The notes below the pieces were generated by a model. That model worked only from the letters and a program-made list of their open reading frames with translations. It was not told the origin of the DNA and did not search any database. From Nitrospinota bacterium (GTDB taxonomy: Bacteria; Nitrospinota; Nitrospinia; Nitrospinales; VA-1): 64,000 nucleotides of DNA. This document shows positions 60,793-64,000 of this stretch, piece after piece (within the stretch, counting starts at the first letter, position 1; each line of letters begins with the position of its first letter). The translations under genes were made by a program, and so were the position numbers. Where the stretch lies: the NCBI GenBank assembly GCA_027619975.1, contig JAQCGX010000011.1, positions 16,723-80,722 of the forward strand. The letters are read 5' to 3'.

Positions 60793-61776
60793 ATGAAATA
60801 TAGAAATTTTTCAGGGCAGGGAACGCCTGTTTCAGAAGTGGGTTTAGGAACCTGGCAGTTGGGGGCGGATTGGGGGAATCTGGATGATAAAACGGCGAAA
60901 TGCATCCTCAATGAGGCGGTCGACTCCGGGGTTACATTTTTAGACACCGCCGATGTCTATGGGAAGGGATTGAGCGAAACCCGGATCGGCAGGTTTATAA
61001 AAGCACATAACGGCAAGATATTTATCGCCACCAAACTGGGCCGTTTCCCGGAACCCGGTGGGATAGAAAACTTTTCCCTGAAACAGTTTCGCCAGCACAC
61101 GGAAAACTCGCTCCGCCGGCTGGGGGTGGAGGCTTTGGATTTGACTCAGGTGCACTGCCTGCCCACGGAAGTATTGCAACAGGGAGACCTGTTTGAATGG
61201 TTGCGAATATTAAAACAGGAAGGAAAAATCAAACATTTTGGCCTGAGTGTGGAGTCTATGGAAGAAGCGTTGATCTGTCTGGATCAGGAAGGAGTCTCCT
61301 CTTTGCAGATCATCTTCAATATTTTTCGCCAAAAACCGATCACGGCCCTGTTCGATCAGGCCCAGGCCAAAGACGTTTCTTTAATCATCCGCCTGCCGCT
61401 GGCATCCGGCCTGTTGTCGGGAAAATTTAAAACTGGCACTACTTTTCCTGAAAACGATCATCGCAACTATAACAGTAACGGCGAGCAGTTCAATGTCGGA
61501 GAAACTTTCGCGGGGATTCCGTTTGCTCAAGGGGTCGAATTGGCGGACGAACTCAAGTCGCAGGTTCCGGAGGGAATGACCCTGGCGCAAATGGCCCTGC
61601 GCTGGGTTCTGGACTTCGATGCGGTGACGGTGATGATCCCTGGAGCCACCACGCCGGAACAGGTGCGTGCCAATGGCTCGGTAAGCGACCTTGCTCCCCT
61701 CCCCAAAGAACTTCATCGGAAACTGAAGGAGTTTTATGAAACCCGGTCGGCGCCGCTCATTCGCGGAAAATACTAA
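60793..61776 (+). CDS. Aldo/keto reductase
   Basis: The 327-residue NADPH-dependent barrel enzyme has the catalytic D-T-A-D-V-Y (Tyr), A-T-K-L-G (Lys), and a T-Q-V-H-C-L (His) in the expected order. G-L-G-T-W-Q-L-G-A-D-W-G marks the start, and V-M-I-P-G-A-T-T-P-E-Q-V marks the cofactor-binding C-terminus. The natural substrate is unclear. It is preceded by a GGGAG ribosome-binding site and by a palindrome described separately. Confidence 0.9.
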   Translation: MKYRNFSGQGTPVSEVGLGTWQLGADWGNLDDKTAKCILNEAVDSGVTFLDTADVYGKGLSETRIGRFIKAHNGKIFIATKLGRFPEPGGIENFSLKQFRQHTENSLRRLGVEALDLTQVHCLPTEVLQQGDLFEWLRILKQEGKIKHFGLSVESMEEALICLDQEGVSSLQIIFNIFRQKPITALFDQAQAKDVSLIIRLPLASGLLSGKFKTGTTFPENDHRNYNSNGEQFNVGETFAGIPFAQGVELADELKSQVPEGMTLAQMALRWVLDFDAVTVMIPGATTPEQVRANGSVSDLAPLPKELHRKLKEFYETRSAPLIRGKY

Positions 61777-61799
61777 AGGAACCGTCAATCTCTGTAAAA

Positions 61800-62267
61800 T
61801 TATTTTTGAAATCGAGGGTCCAGTTGCCCGGCTTTTATATAATGCGCGTCGGATTTTTCCTGTTGATCGGTCATGCCGTAAACCAGACTGAGGGCATTGT
61901 GGGCTTCGGCAAAATCAGGTTGCAGACGCACCGCCTCCTCAAGCGGAGCGATCCCCTCTTCCGCCCGACCCAACATTAGAAAAGACAACCCAAGATTATA
62001 ATGAGCTTCCGCCCAATCAGGCGCAAGATAGGCCGCTTCCTGAAATGCATCGATCATTTCATCGTAGCGTTTCAGAATATCAAAAACCTTGGCCAGGTAA
62101 AAATGCGATTCGGCATGGTCCTGTTTCAGGCGAATGGATGCTTTCAACGCTTCCATCGCTTCCGTATTTTTTCCCGTATAAAAATACGCTTTACCTAGTT
62201 GGAAGCGCAAATCCGGGTTGTCAGGGTCTTTGCGAACCCCCTCTTCAAATGTTTCAACTTCGCTCAT
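61800..62267 (-). CDS. Cytosolic TPR-repeat protein
   Basis: The 155-residue protein is almost entirely TPRs: D-L-R-F-Q-L-G-K-A-Y-F-Y-T-G-K, A-E-S-H-F-Y-L-A-K-V-F, A-E-A-H-Y-N-L-G-L-S-F-L and F-A-E-A-H-N-A-L-S-L-V-Y, four units of 34 residues. No signal peptide is seen, unlike the TPR protein at 60178. It lies 111 bases downstream of ric on the same strand. Its partner is unknown. Confidence 0.75.
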   Translation of the reverse strand: MSEVETFEEGVRKDPDNPDLRFQLGKAYFYTGKNTEAMEALKASIRLKQDHAESHFYLAKVFDILKRYDEMIDAFQEAAYLAPDWAEAHYNLGLSFLMLGRAEEGIAPLEEAVRLQPDFAEAHNALSLVYGMTDQQEKSDAHYIKAGQLDPRFQK

Positions 62268-62378
62268 GCGTGGAATAAATTTTTCTTAAAAAATTAGTGA
62301 TGCGGCCCATTATACATTTTTTTGAGAAATGAGGTGGAGGGAGTTCCTCGAACCTCAAGCCGATACGGAGATAGATCG

Positions 62379-63101
62379 TTATATTGAATCGGTCTCCGTA
62401 GTAAGAACCCGGGGAAACAAGACCTCGTTTTCTTTATAAATATGAACATTGAGGTCGGCATCCAAATTTTCCAACCCCTCCAGCATGAGACGGTAGGTTT
62501 TGCATCCGTCCTCAGGCAGGGTGAAGTTATTTGTGATCTTGCGTAATTTCTCTTGCAGGGCTTCGGCTCTCTGGTGTTCCATCCGCATGACGTTGATAGG
62601 CCCTTGAGTTCCACAATGAAGTTCCTCAGGCCCCGCACCGGATTCTATTTGCCGGATCATGGGAAACAGGACGCGCTCCTCCTTCATCATGTGAGGTTCC
62701 AGATCGGCCCGGAGAAGAGCGAATATTTTTTGTAAATCCGAAAGCTCGGGATGCCTTTCTCCATGCGCTTTAACAACCTTTTCGATCAGAGCAGACAACT
62801 GCGGAAGAACCTTTTTCAAATAAACATGGTGAGTCTCTTCGATGTGGGTCACAAGATCGGTCAAATCCGCATCCGACCAATCTTTTTCCTCCTCTCTGGA
62901 ATCCACTGGTTCCTCACTCGGAACCAGTTCTTTCAGGACGACCTTAGGGTCTAGACCTTTTTCCCTGCACGCTTCAGCCAGGGATTTGTTGCCACCGCAA
63001 CAGGTATCGATTCCCAACCCCTCCAACACCTTGGCCAGACGCATATCCTCTTTGGTAAAATCGTTGATCCGGGAATGAATGTCTAAATTTGTCATGAACA
63101 T
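62379..63101 (-). CDS. ric: Iron-sulfur cluster repair di-iron protein (RIC/YtfE family)
   Basis: An N-terminal DUF542 domain with D-T-C-C-G-G-N-K (about residues 32-39) precedes a hemerythrin-like di-iron domain with H-I-E-E-T-H-H, then H-M-M-K-E-E-R-V-L-F-P, then M-E-H-Q-R-A and V-H-I-Y-K-E-N-E-V-L-F-P. RIC repairs Fe-S clusters damaged by nitric oxide. AGGAGG lies six bases before the ATG at 63101. It is transcribed away from an Rrf2-type regulator gene, with shared operator-like sites in between. Confidence 0.93.
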   Translation of the reverse strand: MFMTNLDIHSRINDFTKEDMRLAKVLEGLGIDTCCGGNKSLAEACREKGLDPKVVLKELVPSEEPVDSREEEKDWSDADLTDLVTHIEETHHVYLKKVLPQLSALIEKVVKAHGERHPELSDLQKIFALLRADLEPHMMKEERVLFPMIRQIESGAGPEELHCGTQGPINVMRMEHQRAEALQEKLRKITNNFTLPEDGCKTYRLMLEGLENLDADLNVHIYKENEVLFPRVLTTETDSI

Positions 63102-63160
63102 GATGCCCTCCTGTTAAATATTTTTTCCAATAAACTCTTTTCCACTATTAAAAAACCCGC

Positions 63161-63182
63161 TATAACTAGATATTTGGATCTT
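63161..63182 (-). promoter_or_regulatory. Operator-like motif upstream of ric
   Basis: On the minus strand this reads AAGATCCAAATATCTAGTTA, ending in TA. It shares AAGAT, ATATCTAGTT and similar spacing with a site at 63228-63250 beside the regulator gene. A Rrf2-family repressor would be the expected binder. Confidence 0.45.
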
Positions 63183-63191
63183 TTTATCCTA

Positions 63192-63219
63192 TTTACTTTT
63201 AATATAGCCGTGCTATAAT
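63192..63219 (+). promoter_or_regulatory. Sigma70-like promoter of the Rrf2 regulator gene
   Basis: TTTACT at 63192-63197 and a perfect TATAAT at 63214-63219 are 16 bases apart. Transcription would begin near 63226, directly at the palindrome at 63229, so binding there would block it. Confidence 0.6.
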
Positions 63220-63228
63220 TGGATGTCA

Positions 63229-63242
63229 AGATATAGATATCT
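63229..63242. promoter_or_regulatory. Palindromic operator-like site of the Rrf2 regulator gene
   Basis: AGATAT-AG-ATATCT is a perfect six-base inverted repeat around a two-base spacer, at the predicted start of transcription. The extended word AAGAT...ATATCTAGTT is shared with the ric-side motif. This suggests autoregulation together with control of ric. Confidence 0.55.
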
Positions 63243-63263
63243 AGTTTATACAGGAAAAGTGAG

Positions 63264-63713
63264 ATGATCTCCCAAACAGCAGAATACGCGCTTCGATCGG
63301 TGGTTTGCCTGGCAAGCACTCCGCAAACGGCGTTGACCACCGAAAAAATCGCCAAAATCACCAAGGTTCCCGGCAGTTACCTCTCCAAGGTGCTACAGGC
63401 CCTTGGAAAAGCCGGAATCGTAAGTTCGCAACGCGGGTTGCACGGCGGGTTTTCCCTGGCCAAACCAGCCGAGGAATTGTCCTTGCTGGAGGTAATCAAT
63501 GCGGTGGACCCTCTAAAACATATCGACAAGTGCCCTCTGGGCCTGGGTCAGCATGGCAGTAACTTGTGCCCGCTTCATAAGCGGCTCAACGATTCCATTA
63601 AGATGATTGAAAAAGCGTATCAAAAATCCTCTATTGGAGACCTGTTGAAGGAATCGACGCTGAGCAAGCCTCTCTGTGAAACCTTTGAAAACACACAACT
63701 GGGGAAGCGATAG
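63264..63713 (+). CDS. Rrf2-family transcriptional regulator (NsrR/IscR-like)
   Basis: The 149-residue protein has the Rrf2 winged helix: M-I-S-Q-T-A-E-Y-A-L-R, then T-E-K-I-A-K-I-T-K-V-P-G-S-Y-L-S-K-V-L-Q-A-L, then R-G-L-H-G-G-F-S-L-A-K. Cys residues at K-C-P-L-G-L and N-L-C-P-L-H-K are ten apart in the cluster-binding region. NsrR and IscR use three Cys at shorter spacing, so cluster type is uncertain. The divergent ric gene and the paired sites suggest a nitric-oxide-responsive repressor. Confidence 0.87.
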   Translation: MISQTAEYALRSVVCLASTPQTALTTEKIAKITKVPGSYLSKVLQALGKAGIVSSQRGLHGGFSLAKPAEELSLLEVINAVDPLKHIDKCPLGLGQHGSNLCPLHKRLNDSIKMIEKAYQKSSIGDLLKESTLSKPLCETFENTQLGKR

Positions 63714-63822
63714 ATAATGATTCAACATTGCCGGGGTTGAGGAGGCTTTTTCCTGAATCGAAACCCTGGTGATTCCATCCAAGACTACGAAATAGGAAAC
63801 CCCTCTTGTTAAAGGAATTTTT

Positions 63823-64000
63823 ATGAATGAAAATTTAGAGAAGAGTTTTGAGGTCGTCGATACGGAACTCACGCCCAATCCGAACGCCTTTAAATATATT
63901 TTAAACGCTCCGGTCATCGGCTCGGGGACCAAGTCCTTCACTTCCGAAGAGGACGCCCCTGGCAACCATTTTGTCCGGTCGGTGTTTGCTCTGGGGAATG
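63823..64000 (+). CDS. NifU N-terminal-like (Nfu-N) domain protein, 3' end outside window
   Basis: AAAGGA lies before the ATG at 63823. The 59 visible residues include T-P-N-P-N-A-F-K-Y-I-L-N, then S-F-T-S-E-E-D-A-P, then F-V-R-S-V-F-A-L. This is the Nfu/NifU N-terminal scaffold domain signature. Such proteins help build or transfer iron-sulfur clusters. The gene continues past the edge, so length and any C-terminal Fe-S domain are unknown. It lies 109 bases after the Rrf2 gene, adding to an Fe-S stress locus. Confidence 0.8.
   Translation, partial: MNENLEKSFEVVDTELTPNPNAFKYILNAPVIGSGTKSFTSEEDAPGNHFVRSVFALGN

Overview
The window is a gene-dense stretch of about 50% GC from a Gram-negative bacterium. 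Outer-membrane and murein functions are clear: the lytic transglycosylase MltA with a lipobox, the biosynthetic transglycosylase MtgA, an M23 peptidase, two giant AsmA-like proteins, and HflK/HflC. The best taxonomic clue is a five-subunit 2-oxoacid:ferredoxin oxidoreductase operon of the kind used for reductive TCA-cycle CO2 fixation in Hydrogenobacter and in the nitrite oxidisers Nitrospira and Nitrospina. With the rest of the gene content this makes a Nitrospinota (Nitrospina-like) autotroph my preferred guess. That is inference; no rRNA or nitrite oxidoreductase gene is present to prove it.

Layout. 0-8 kb: an SH3-domain protein, M48 protease and two-helix membrane protein cluster, then reverse-strand purH, a large uncharacterised protein and pgeF. 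8-15 kb: a 32-residue lysine-rich repeat gene, rlmI, mtgA, an M23 peptidase, a spore-photoproduct-lyase-like radical SAM gene, dnaN and a DAHP synthase gene. 15-25 kb: a glnD-like gene, a TPR gene, an amidinotransferase-fold enzyme, orn, purC and purB. 24.7-28 kb: a low-molecular-weight phosphatase, a fructosamine-kinase-family protein and a decayed alpha-2-macroglobulin gene. 28-34 kb: the oxidoreductase operon (order E-A-B-G-D on the minus strand) with its own promoter and terminator, and a ferritin-like gene. 34-43 kb: rnhA, mltA, an orotate-PRTase-like gene, pcm, an M28 peptidase and an AsmA-like giant. 43-52 kb: hflKC, the K+ uptake pair trkA-trkH, then the Na+-pumping oxaloacetate decarboxylase oadABG. 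52-64 kb: a second AsmA-like giant, rlmB, rpsU, a ChaN-PDZ protein, an orphan ABC ATPase, acylphosphatase, small TPR genes, an aldo/keto reductase, and a divergent ric/Rrf2-regulator pair followed by a NifU-N-like gene that runs off the end.

Most genes are conserved housekeeping. The noteworthy material is mainly outside them. A pair of about 183-bp miniature inverted-repeat elements shares terminal repeats and a 50-nt internal palindrome, and each sits just upstream of a peptidoglycan-hydrolase gene. A tiny lysine-rich protein is encoded by perfect 30-bp repeats. A degenerate 36-bp tandem repeat begins over the trkH stop codon. The alpha-2-macroglobulin remnant has a foreign terminator inside it. 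Related operator-like motifs lie in the ric/Rrf2 promoter region, a palindrome lies beside the oxidoreductase promoter, and a G9 tract occupies the Shine-Dalgarno position of rpsU. Several start codons were moved from the longest reading frame because a ribosome-binding site or the family's usual N-terminus argues for an internal start; each case is noted.
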